Of a stretch of 64,000 nucleotides of DNA, positions 49,758-57,593 are shown in pieces. This DNA comes from CAMCQY01 sp044370415 (GTDB lineage Bacteria; Planctomycetota; Planctomycetia; Pirellulales; UBA1268), in NCBI GenBank assembly GCA_044370415.1, contig JBILVO010000005.1:3278-67277 (forward strand). Reading direction: 5' to 3'. The first letter of the stretch is position 1. Every line of letters begins with the position of its first letter. The notes beneath the pieces were generated by a model. It was given only the letters and a program-made list of their open reading frames with translations. It made no database searches and was not told where the DNA came from. The position numbers were made by a program, and so were the translations under genes.

Positions 49758-51698
49758 CTACCGGGTCACCGACACCGAGACGTCGCGGGCCAGCGGGTTG
49801 CCGACGGCGTCGACGATGCCCGAGCCTGCGGCCACGAGCACCAGCGTGAACGCCCCGTTGCCCGAAGGCAGGGACTGCACGGAGAGTGTCCACTCCGCGC
49901 CGCTGCCGCTCACCGTGGCGTCGCCGATCTCGTTGAGGACCAGCGGGTCGGTCAGCGGCAGATCGAACTTCTTTCCGCCGGCCGAGCCCCGGATCCGAAA
50001 ATCCCGTACGTCGACACCGGTCACCGGGCGGGTAAAGACCATCGTCGCCGATGACGTGCCCGGATCGAACGAGATCGAGGCGACCGGCACGAGCGCGTCG
50101 ATCAGCACCGCCGTGGTGTCGGGGGCGGTGAACGTCGGGGGGCCGTTGTTGCCGGCAACGTCGCGGACGAAGGCGTTCGTGGGCAGGCCGACCGTGCCGC
50201 CCACGGAGACGCCGCCATAGTCTCCGGACGCGACCGTCGCGCGGAAGACGAGCGTCGCCGTGCCGCTGCCCGCCGCGTAGGTCGCCCGCCGGCTCGCGTT
50301 GCCGATCGTCAGATCGAGATACGGCACCGCCGTGGCGCCGGAGAGCGGGCTCACCGTGACGGGCCGCGAGTAGCTGACGGTGAACTCGAGCACCTGCCCA
50401 AACGCGTAGGTCTTGGCCGCCGGCGCCGTCACCGCGGTGATCGTCGGTGCCTGCTGCACGAGCGTGAAGACGAGAGGCGTCGATGCGGGGGACTGGTTGC
50501 CCGCCTTGTCGGTCTGCCGGACCTTCACGGAGTTGGCCCCCTCGACCGGCACGAACGACGCCGACCAGTCGGACCACGTGACGCCGTTTTGCTGCAGGAC
50601 CGAATACTCCACGGTCGACCCGGTTTCGACCGTGGCCTTCTTCGTCGTGGGATTCACGAACGACAGGCCGCCGTTCGCGGTGGTGCGGTCGGTCTTGCTC
50701 GTGCCGGTGTCGGCGGCGAGCACGACCTGCGGCGCCGCCGGGGCGGTGGCGTCGAAGGTGAACTTGATGGTCGTCGCCGGGGAGTTGTTGCCCGCGACAT
50801 CGACCTGCCTGACGAGCACGCTGTTGCTACCGGCCTTGGGCGCGAAGCTGCCGGCCCAGGTCTTGCCGCCAGTGGTCGAGTATTGCAGGGCGGCGGTCGC
50901 CTCGACGGCGTTGGGGCCGGTCGTGGCCGCCAGCAGCGTGCCGTCAGAGGTGATCCCGTCGTCGGGGATGTTCGTGTCGTTCGCGAGCGACACGGCCGGC
51001 GCCACGGGGAGCGTCGTGTCGAGCGTGAACTCGAGGGTCGACTCAGGCGAGACGTTGCCCGCCTTGTCGACCTGGCGGACCTTCACCGTGTTGAGGCCCT
51101 CGACGGGGAGGAACGACGACTCCCAGCCGAGCTTGATGCTGTTCCAGTATTGGGCGGTCGCGGCCGTTTCCAGCGTCGTCTTCTTGGTGGCGGGGCTGAC
51201 GAACGACAGCGTGCCGTCACGCGTCTGCCGGTCGGTGCTTGACACGCCGGTGTCGGACTTGAGCGACACTGCGAGCGGCGCGGGGGGAGTGTCGTCGTAC
51301 GTGAATGAAAAAGAAGTCGCCTTCGACGGCGTGCCGCCCGGCTCGGTCTGCCGGACGAGGAGCTTGTTGACGCCGGACTGCGGCACGAAGGTCGGACTCC
51401 AGGCCTTGCCGCCGTTGACCGAATACTCGACCGCCGCGGACCCCACGGTCGTGACGGCCAGCGTGGGGATGTTCGTGACCCGATCGGTTGCACTCGCGCC
51501 GGTGTCCTGCACGAGCGACACTGGCGGCGCCGCCGGTGCGGCTGCGGCCAGAACCGCCCGCGGCTCGAGCCGTTCGCAGCCCGGCGCGGGCTGCGGCCGC
51601 TGGCGGCTGAGCGACCGGCTGCGGCGGCCCGCGGTTGTCCACGGAAAAAAGAGCGACGGACGGCCGCGCGAGGATCGTCGGGAACGGGAAGCGAACAT
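49758..51698 (-). CDS. Ig-like repeat surface protein with LEPR-type N-terminus
   Basis: The 646-residue product (ATG 51698, GGAG six bases upstream) has an Arg-rich N-terminus and an ERLEPRAVLAA segment near residues 42-52, close to the LEPR-xLL motif found in large planctomycete/verrucomicrobial secreted proteins. Then come four bacterial Ig-like repeats of about 95 residues, each starting like VSLVQDTGASATDR and containing a VKVRQVDKAGN-type strand. The last 200 residues are a beta-rich domain (TVSYSRPVTVSPLSG..). It is probably secreted and surface-bound, perhaps as an adhesin; no signal of classical type is visible beyond the LEPR region. It is embedded in the glycan cluster. Confidence 0.8.
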   Translation of the reverse strand: MFASRSRRSSRGRPSLFFPWTTAGRRSRSLSRQRPQPAPGCERLEPRAVLAAAAPAAPPVSLVQDTGASATDRVTNIPTLAVTTVGSAAVEYSVNGGKAWSPTFVPQSGVNKLLVRQTEPGGTPSKATSFSFTYDDTPPAPLAVSLKSDTGVSSTDRQTRDGTLSFVSPATKKTTLETAATAQYWNSIKLGWESSFLPVEGLNTVKVRQVDKAGNVSPESTLEFTLDTTLPVAPAVSLANDTNIPDDGITSDGTLLAATTGPNAVEATAALQYSTTGGKTWAGSFAPKAGSNSVLVRQVDVAGNNSPATTIKFTFDATAPAAPQVVLAADTGTSKTDRTTANGGLSFVNPTTKKATVETGSTVEYSVLQQNGVTWSDWSASFVPVEGANSVKVRQTDKAGNQSPASTPLVFTLVQQAPTITAVTAPAAKTYAFGQVLEFTVSYSRPVTVSPLSGATAVPYLDLTIGNASRRATYAAGSGTATLVFRATVASGDYGGVSVGGTVGLPTNAFVRDVAGNNGPPTFTAPDTTAVLIDALVPVASISFDPGTSSATMVFTRPVTGVDVRDFRIRGSAGGKKFDLPLTDPLVLNEIGDATVSGSGAEWTLSVQSLPSGNGAFTLVLVAAGSGIVDAVGNPLARDVSVSVTR

Positions 51699-51871
51699 GG
51701 TGCACTCCGGAGGAGACCGGCGGCGACCTCCCTGTGCCCGACGGAACGGCCCGCGAACCCGAAACGGGCCGCGAAACATCCCTTTGGAGTAACTCCGGCC
51801 TGGAGGCGAGTCAAGGAATCGGCGTGGACGGGCAACCGGCGCGGACAGGCGCGGGCCGGGCCACGGCATCG

Positions 51872-52867
51872 TCAGCCGGCGGAAAGCGTCTGGGCGAGCC
51901 GGCGATCGAGCGCCCGGGGGGCGAGCTGCTCCGCCACGAGCCGTGCGGCGGCGGCGGCGATCCGCCGTGCCTGCGGATCGTCGGCCCGCAGCCGCTCGAC
52001 GGTGGCCGGGAGCGTGTGACGGTCCGCGACCACGCAGTTCACGCCGTCCACCAGCAGGTCGTGCCAGCACTCCTCCCAGACCGTCTCGAACCGGATGGGC
52101 AGGCCGCCGCACGACCCGATCAGCAGGTAGCGGTCCCACGACGAGCAGTTGCCGTCGGCCTCGACCAGGAAGCGGTGCCGGTTGAGCCTCGTGGGCGGCT
52201 CGCGGCCGCCGATCAGGCCGTCGACCCGTAGCCGATCGGCGAACGCCGCGTCCACCTGCTTCAGCCGCGACAGCCGGCAGTCCGCCTGCGGGATGCCCCG
52301 GGCCGTGCGGCACAGCGCGACGCGGGCGTTGGCGTCGTAGTCGGCCGCGCCGGTGCTGGTGCCGCGAAAGTAGAGCGTGTCGCGCTTGCGCTCCCAGGGG
52401 ATCGCCGCGGGCATGGCCGCCCGCCGCAGCAGGTAGGGGTTCGGGATCAGCCGCACCGGCATGCCGGGCAGGCGGGCGAACGCGAGCGTGCCGGCGGGCG
52501 TTTCGGCCCGCGCCCCGTCCCCCAGCGCGATGCTCACGTCGCGAAACGTGAACGTCGGCTCGTCGCGGCCGATGCGGTGGATCGCGTCGGCGAGGATCCG
52601 CCACCGCATGCCGAAGCGGTGCATCTGTGCGCGGGAGCCGAAGTCGATCCTTACAACGTCCCCGGCCGCGGAGCGGTCGAACGACCAGGTCGTCACCGTG
52701 GCGAGATGGGGCGGCAGGCCGACACTGTCGGCAGCGCACCGCACGGCGACGGGGCCGCGGCCCAGCACGCGGGGCACCCTGTGCGGACGGACGAGCCAGT
52801 GGGCCAGGCCCTCCGGCTGCCAGCGGGAGATCGGAATGAAAGCGTCGGCCACGGTCGTGCGCCCCAC
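51872..52867 (-). CDS. GT90-like (CAP10 domain) glycosyltransferase
   Basis: The 331-residue product starts at a GTG (52867). The motif set IPWERKRDTLYFRGTSTG, then NRHRFLVEADGNCSSWDRYLLIGSCG and FETVWEECWHDLL matches the CAP10/GT90 family, known from LPS-modifying and capsule xylosyltransferases (KTEL-CAP10). It would add a sugar to a surface glycan. It is divergent from the GalE-like gene across 59 bases. Confidence 0.75.
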   Translation of the reverse strand: MGRTTVADAFIPISRWQPEGLAHWLVRPHRVPRVLGRGPVAVRCAADSVGLPPHLATVTTWSFDRSAAGDVVRIDFGSRAQMHRFGMRWRILADAIHRIGRDEPTFTFRDVSIALGDGARAETPAGTLAFARLPGMPVRLIPNPYLLRRAAMPAAIPWERKRDTLYFRGTSTGAADYDANARVALCRTARGIPQADCRLSRLKQVDAAFADRLRVDGLIGGREPPTRLNRHRFLVEADGNCSSWDRYLLIGSCGGLPIRFETVWEECWHDLLVDGVNCVVADRHTLPATVERLRADDPQARRIAAAAARLVAEQLAPRALDRRLAQTLSAG

Positions 52868-52926
52868 GTTCGGCCGCCCCGAGGAGGCGTTTTCGACGGT
52901 CGGCGGGCGTATGGTACTGTTTTCAC

Positions 52927-53898
52927 ATGAAAGTGCTCATCACTGGCGGCGCAGGGTTCATCGGCAGTCACATCGTCGACGGCCTCGTGGCCGCAGGCCA
53001 CGACGTCGCGGTCATCGACGACCTCTCGAGCGGGTCGCGCGACAACCTGCCGGCCGCGGTGCCGCTGCACGTCGTCGACATCGTCGACACGGCCGCCGTG
53101 GCCGACGCGATGGCCCGGGAGCGGCCCGACGCCGTCTGCCACCAGGCGGCGCAGATGTCGGTGAGCCGCTCCGTCCGGGAGCCGCTCTTCGACGCGCAGG
53201 TCAACTGCATCGGCCTGATCAACGTCCTCGACGCGGCCGTTCGCCAGGGCTGCCGGCGGGTCGTCTTCGCCTCCAGCGGCGGCGTGCTCTATGGCGACGT
53301 GACCACCCCCGCCCCCGAAGCCACGCCGGCCAACCCCGTCAGTCCCTACGGCATCACGAAGTGGGTCGGCGAGCGGTACCTGAAGTTCTTCGCGGCGGAG
53401 CACGGGCTGGCCGCCGTGGCCCTGCGGTATTCGAACGTCTACGGGCCCCGGCAGAACCCGCACGGCGAGGCCGGCGTCGTGGCGATATTCGCCAAGAAAC
53501 TCCTCGCGGGAGAGGCCGCCACGATCAACGGCGACGGCCGGTATGTCCGCGACTATGTCCACGGGGCCGACGTCGCCCGCGCCAACATCATCGCCCTCAC
53601 CGCCGACCTTCCGGAGGTGCGGTCCGGCACGCTCACGAGCCTCAACATCGGCACCGGCATCGGCACCGACGTCAACGAACTCGAGGAGATGATCCGGGCC
53701 GAGGTGACGCGGGCGGCGCCGGAGGTCGGCCCGCTCCCCGCACCGCGGCACGGCCCCGCCCGGCCCGGGGACCTGCGGTCGAATCTCGTCGACGCCGCGC
53801 TTGCCGGCCGCGTACTTTCCTGGCGGCCGTCGATCCGGCTACGCGAGGGGATCGCCGAGACGGTCGGTTGGTTCGCCCGGCAACGCGCGCAGACCTGA
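52927..53898 (+). CDS. UDP-glucose 4-epimerase-like SDR
   Basis: The 323-residue product is a full-length extended SDR: VLITGGAGFIGSHIVDGL (3-20), FASSGGVLYGD with the catalytic Ser, and Y141-x3-K145 in SPYGITKWVGER. RYSNVYGPRQNPHGEAGVVAIF is the UDP-sugar contact. It resembles bacterial GalE/WbpP-type 4-epimerases that interconvert UDP-glucose/galactose or their N-acetyl forms. It is convergent to the second small secreted gene with a terminator between. Confidence 0.88.
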   Translation: MKVLITGGAGFIGSHIVDGLVAAGHDVAVIDDLSSGSRDNLPAAVPLHVVDIVDTAAVADAMARERPDAVCHQAAQMSVSRSVREPLFDAQVNCIGLINVLDAAVRQGCRRVVFASSGGVLYGDVTTPAPEATPANPVSPYGITKWVGERYLKFFAAEHGLAAVALRYSNVYGPRQNPHGEAGVVAIFAKKLLAGEAATINGDGRYVRDYVHGADVARANIIALTADLPEVRSGTLTSLNIGTGIGTDVNELEEMIRAEVTRAAPEVGPLPAPRHGPARPGDLRSNLVDAALAGRVLSWRPSIRLREGIAETVGWFARQRAQT

Positions 53899-53953
53899 GT
53901 CGGTCCGCCGTCCGCAGGCAGCCGCCGGCGACAAGCCGGCCGCGCACAAACGA

Positions 53954-53987
53954 CACGGCTCCGCCCGTTCATTCGGGCGGAGCCGTG
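53954..53987. terminator. Bidirectional terminator between convergent genes
   Basis: A perfect 14-bp stem (CACGGCTCCGCCCG with CGGGCGGAGCCGTG) with a 6-base TTCATT loop lies between the epimerase stop (53898) and the stop of the convergent small secreted gene (54019). The U-tracts on both sides are weak (GTCGTTTG on the minus strand). Confidence 0.75.
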
Positions 53988-54018
53988 CGGGAAGACGATA
54001 CGCGGCCAGATCGCGAGA

Positions 54019-54381
54019 TCAGAACGGCGGCGCGACGGTGATCGTGGTCGTCGTGTTGTCGGCCTCGACGAACAGGTAGATCGGAGCCGAACTCGCCTTG
54101 CCCGCGAGGGTCTTGGTGATGACGTTGTTGACGCCGGTGGCGTAGGCCGTGAACGCCCCAGGTTTCAGGGAGCTGCTGAAGATGCCGTTCTGCGCGAGGG
54201 CCACGCCCCCCGTGTTGCCACCCGTCCCCTTGGTGTTTACCACCACCGGCTGGGCGCGGATGTTCTTGAACTTGATGGTCACCTTTTTGGTGGGAGAGCC
54301 GGCCTGAGCCGGCGACGAGACGATCATGCCGATCGCCACGATCGCGACCACCATGAACAACCTGAGAGACCTGCGAATCAT
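54019..54381 (-). CDS. Small secreted protein of the DUF1559 cassette, copy 2
   Basis: The 120-residue product from ATG 54381 has a signal peptide (RRSLRLFMVVAIVAIGMIVSSPAQA) and a mature Thr/Val/Asn-rich beta-type part (KKVTIKFKNIRAQPVVVN..NNVITKTLAGKASSAPIYLFV) ending in APPF. It is a shorter relative of the product at 40183-40629 (shared MIR start, VSSxxxAG signal end, TI-x-x-KN block, PF end) and, like it, follows a DUF1559 gene (126 bases). AGAGG eight bases before the ATG is the ribosome site, like copy 1. Function unknown. Confidence 0.7.
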   Translation of the reverse strand: MIRRSLRLFMVVAIVAIGMIVSSPAQAGSPTKKVTIKFKNIRAQPVVVNTKGTGGNTGGVALAQNGIFSSSLKPGAFTAYATGVNNVITKTLAGKASSAPIYLFVEADNTTTTITVAPPF

Positions 54382-54507
54382 GAGGAGAACCTCTCTGCAA
54401 GGGTGACAGCCCTGGAGACGGGCTGGAAGGAGTGGAAACGTCAAGGAAGGAAAACGGAGGAAGGCGGAAGGTCGGAAACGATGCCGGAATGCGGGAGTGC
54501 GGGAAGT

Positions 54508-55374
54508 TCAGAACGTCGTCGAGCCCCGGTCGCCGCGGCTCTTGGTGCAGATCGCCACGAGAATTCGGGCGTCGATCGCTTCGCCGATGAAGGCGACATG
54601 CCCGTCGGCAAACAGGCCCTGGACTCCCGCCACGTGCCGGCTCCTGAAGCCGTCGTGGCTGGGGTTATTCACGATCGTCGAGCTGAGCGGGAAGCAGTTC
54701 GATCCGCAGGCCCAGCAGCTGTCGCCGAAGGCGTGCTGGTCGGCGCCGGCATGATCCCGATCGACGCCCTCGGAGACGAGCAGCGTCTGGGAGAGGCCGT
54801 CGGTCACCATCGCCGCCGTCGCCGGCCGCGGGAACTGCTCGTTCGTGGCATACAGCACGCCGCTCCGCTCCCAGTCGCGAGCGGTCGGGAACGAGCCGTC
54901 GGCCTCGATCCAGGCGCCGAGGATGCCGCCGTAATCCTGCTTGCCGGGGAACGACGCCATGCCGCTGGGGCAGACGTACAACGGCAGCGTGAGCTCGGCG
55001 AGCGTCGCGTTGCCTCCGGCGTCGTCCCAGGCCTTGCGGTAGTCGATCCGCTGCGAAACGCCGGAGTTCTCGATGAACGGCAGGATGAACGACGACCAGG
55101 CGTGGAACCGCTGGCCACCCTGATCGTTGCCGGCGGGGTAGCAGCGACGGCTCGACTCGTAGTTGCCAAGCGCGAGCCCCTGGTTCGTCAGGTTGTTCGC
55201 ACAACTCAACACCCGCGCCGACTCGCGGGACCGCTGCACCGCCGGCAGCAGGAGCCCGACCAGTGTGCCGATGATGGCGACCACCGCCAGCAGCTCGACG
55301 AGGCTGAACCCGCGCGGCTGGCCGCAGCGGCCTGTCGCGTTCGGTGGCGGAAATGACGGTCTTGAGGGCTGCAT
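54508..55374 (-). CDS. DUF1559 pseudopilin-like protein, copy 2
   Basis: A 288-residue DUF1559 protein with the prepilin-like start GQPRGFSLVELLAVVAIIGTLVGLLLPAVQRSRES, the NLTNQGLALGNYES and HAWSSFILPFIEN blocks, and a C-terminal DGHVAFIGEAIDARIL block. It aligns along its length with the copy at 40785-41669. A Cys-rich loop (CWACGSNC) is not present in copy 1. The ATG at 55374 has no ribosome site, so a start closer to the prepilin motif is possible. The small secreted protein gene follows 126 bases on. Confidence 0.9.
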   Translation of the reverse strand: MQPSRPSFPPPNATGRCGQPRGFSLVELLAVVAIIGTLVGLLLPAVQRSRESARVLSCANNLTNQGLALGNYESSRRCYPAGNDQGGQRFHAWSSFILPFIENSGVSQRIDYRKAWDDAGGNATLAELTLPLYVCPSGMASFPGKQDYGGILGAWIEADGSFPTARDWERSGVLYATNEQFPRPATAAMVTDGLSQTLLVSEGVDRDHAGADQHAFGDSCWACGSNCFPLSSTIVNNPSHDGFRSRHVAGVQGLFADGHVAFIGEAIDARILVAICTKSRGDRGSTTF

Positions 55375-55410
55375 GGATCGTGCCGGTCGTGAGTGCTCGA
55401 ACGTATCGGC

Positions 55411-55438
55411 ACTCTATTTCCTCTGCAGTGGGAGTCAA
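55411..55438 (-). promoter_or_regulatory. Promoter candidate for the second DUF1559 cassette
   Basis: On the minus strand TTGACT (55438-55433) and TAGAGT (55416-55411) are 16 bases apart, giving a leader of about 30 bases before the ATG at 55374. The layout mirrors the candidate at 41843-41870 before the first cassette. The rest of the 244-base gap (55375-55618) shows nothing else. Confidence 0.55.
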
Positions 55439-55618
55439 ATTTCCGGCACGCGACCCTCGAGAGAGGGGGGGCGTGGTCCGTGACCACCGGCCGGGCAGCC
55501 ATGGCCCCGTGTGCGGCCCATCACGGCCGTAAAGGCCTGTGCGCACAACGCCTTGTGGCCGCCGGCAGATCGCCAGGCTCTGGGTTCGGGCGGCCGTGCC
55601 GCCGTCCTCTCGTGGCCG

Positions 55619-56782
55619 CTACTGGGCTGACGAGGTGCGGGACAGTGCCGCCGCAGCGAAGCCTGCGTCCGCGGCGGCCGGCTGCCGCGGCCCGGCCGCG
55701 GGCCCGGCCATTTCAGCCGTGGCGGGAACACCGTCGAGTCCCTCGCCGGCGCCGGTGCAGATCCGCCGCGTGAGGGTGTTGGAGCCGAGGTAGGGCAGGA
55801 AGCTGTGCTGCCGGCCGATGATCGGGGCGGCGTTGGTCGTGGTGAACTCGACGCCCGGCGGCAGCCAGCGGCGCGGCATGCCCACCTCGCCGAGCGCCTG
55901 CACGCGGACGTCGCGCTCCAGCAGCGGGAAGAACCGCAGCGCCTCGTCCTCGGAGTTGATGACCAGCGAGAGCCGGTCGATGCACAGGGCAGCTTCGCGG
56001 TGCGGTCCGCGGGCGGCGAGGCAGTCGCACCGCACGGCGGGCGCGACGAGCACCAGGTGCGTCCGTCCCTCGCGGTCCGTCCATGGCGTGCCGTCGGGCT
56101 CGCTGACCCCCAGGCCGCTGGCGAGATCGTCGAGGGCGCCCAGCGACACGACCGCGCCGAAGCTGTAGCCGACGATCGCGACGGGCCGCGCGGGGGCGAT
56201 CCGGCCCAGGAACCAGGCGAGGTAGTGGGCGTCGGCGCGGGCGCGGTCGAGCTTTGCCCGCCCGTCACGCAGGAGAATGCCCTGCTGCTCGCTCGGCCAG
56301 GAGAAGATCACCGTCTGGGCGGGGGCCGTGCCGGAGCAGCACTCCGCCATCCGGGCTGCCAGCAGCACTCCCTGCTGGCGGGCATCGGCGTGGTCGTAGC
56401 GGTTGCCGTGGATGAAGACGACCAGCGGCCGCTCCTGCTCCAAAAACAGCGTGTCGATGTCGGACCGTTCCCAGCGGCGGCCACCGCAGCGGGTGGCGGA
56501 AGGGCAGTCTGTGGCGGGGGCCCCGGCGGGTGGCGTGGCGGGCACGTACCGCTCGACGGCGACGCGGGCGGCAGAGGGGGGCCGCGGCACCGCCGGCAGT
56601 CCGCGGGTGCTCACGGCCCAGATGTCGTCGCCCGGGGCCACGGCTGCCGCGGGAGCCTGGCAGCCGGCCGGTCGCGCCGCATCGGCACGCGCTGCGCCGG
56701 CGCAGACCGCGACCGCGCATGCCGCGAGCGCGACGAGGACCGGTCGAACGCGGCACGGACGCGGCAGGAGCACCGAGGACAC
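55619..56782 (-). CDS. Secreted alpha/beta hydrolase-like protein
   Basis: The start is uncertain: no ATG fits, and the GTG at 56782 (or 56773) directly precedes a signal peptide (VRPVLVALAACAVAVCAGAARA), giving 387 residues. The core has RPLVVFIHGNRYDHADARQQG (oxyanion strand), PAQTVIFSWPSE, and the nucleophile elbow VGYSFGAVVSLGAL (Gly-x-Ser-x-Gly). This is the DUF900-like alpha/beta hydrolase pattern. Further on EDEALRFFPLLERD and FTTTNAAPIIGRQHSFLPYLGS probably hold the His loop. Several Cys residues suggest disulfides. Substrate unknown. Confidence 0.75.
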   Translation of the reverse strand: MSSVLLPRPCRVRPVLVALAACAVAVCAGAARADAARPAGCQAPAAAVAPGDDIWAVSTRGLPAVPRPPSAARVAVERYVPATPPAGAPATDCPSATRCGGRRWERSDIDTLFLEQERPLVVFIHGNRYDHADARQQGVLLAARMAECCSGTAPAQTVIFSWPSEQQGILLRDGRAKLDRARADAHYLAWFLGRIAPARPVAIVGYSFGAVVSLGALDDLASGLGVSEPDGTPWTDREGRTHLVLVAPAVRCDCLAARGPHREAALCIDRLSLVINSEDEALRFFPLLERDVRVQALGEVGMPRRWLPPGVEFTTTNAAPIIGRQHSFLPYLGSNTLTRRICTGAGEGLDGVPATAEMAGPAAGPRQPAAADAGFAAAALSRTSSAQ

Positions 56783-57103
56783 GACGGTGTTTGGGGGCAA
56801 AAAGGCGGCGGCGCGGCGGCTGCGAGAGCACCTTTCGACAACCCTAGCACGGGCCCTCGGCACACGTGCGCTGCGGCTGGAGAAAAACGTCGCTCGTCGG
56901 CAGCGGCCCGGCCGTAGAACCGGAACCGGCTGCGGCTTCGGAATCGCCCTCTTCGGGCTCAAGTCCCGCGACCGGCGCCGGCGCAAAAATTTCGTCGTGC
57001 GTCCGCTCCGCACCGAATCGTGAGCTAGGGTTTGGAGGCGTCGTCGCGGACGACGCATCGTGTGCGACCGCGGCACCCGCCGCGGTGGATGGAGATGCCA
57101 ATC
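56783..57103. other. Divergent intergenic region, 321 bases
   Basis: Between the hydrolase (minus) and the Cys-rich protein (plus). It turns less GC-rich near 56970-57040 and contains a CACCCGCCGCGGTGG inverted repeat near 57074-57088 and GGAG at 57091, which serves the next start. No promoter could be fixed and no RNA gene is seen. Confidence 0.35.
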
Positions 57104-57406
57104 ATGTGCCGTGCCCTCTGTCTGATGATCGCCCTCGGCAGCCTCGCGGCCGCCCCCGGATGCAGCAGTTGCTTCGGCAGTGCCAACAGCTGCCGCCGTC
57201 CCTCGTTCATGGAGTTCCGCTCGCCCTGCTCGGGCGGCGGGAGCATGAGTCCTGCCCCGTGCGGCCCGGCCTGTGCGCCGGCGTGCGAGCCGGCGTGCGG
57301 TCCTGCCTGTGGCTCGGGCTGTGGCTCGGGCTGCGGCGAGAGCGGCGCAATGATGATGTCGCCCTCGTCGTCGCCGGTCGTGGTCGAGCAGGGCACGTTC
57401 AGCTGA
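57104..57406 (+). CDS. Small Cys/Gly-rich secreted protein
   Basis: ATG 57104 is chosen over 57089 and 57095 because GGAG lies nine bases before it and a signal-like segment (MCRALCLMIALGSLAAAPG) starts at once; 100 residues. A possible but weak lipobox (A-P-G-C) suggests lipid anchoring. The rest has many Cys in short repeats: PACAPACEPACGPACGSGCGSGCG, then a Ser/Met-rich tail. Such short Cys-rich exported proteins are frequent in planctomycetes, and disulfide bonding into the cell wall is a possible role. No known family is matched. Confidence 0.6.
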   Translation: MCRALCLMIALGSLAAAPGCSSCFGSANSCRRPSFMEFRSPCSGGGSMSPAPCGPACAPACEPACGPACGSGCGSGCGESGAMMMSPSSSPVVVEQGTFS

Positions 57407-57593
57407 CGTGCCGGGGTGCCGGGGCCGCCACCGGCCCTGCCCGCCCCTCCGGTGATGCGCCGCTCTTGCCGGCCAAGCGTCGGGCAAGCGGCACGACGTG
57501 TGCCCGCTCCCGATTCGAGCGGCTCGTCACCGGGGGGGCGATCGCGGCCCCGCCGCCCCCTATAATCGCGGCCCCCCCGACCACGGAGCCGCC

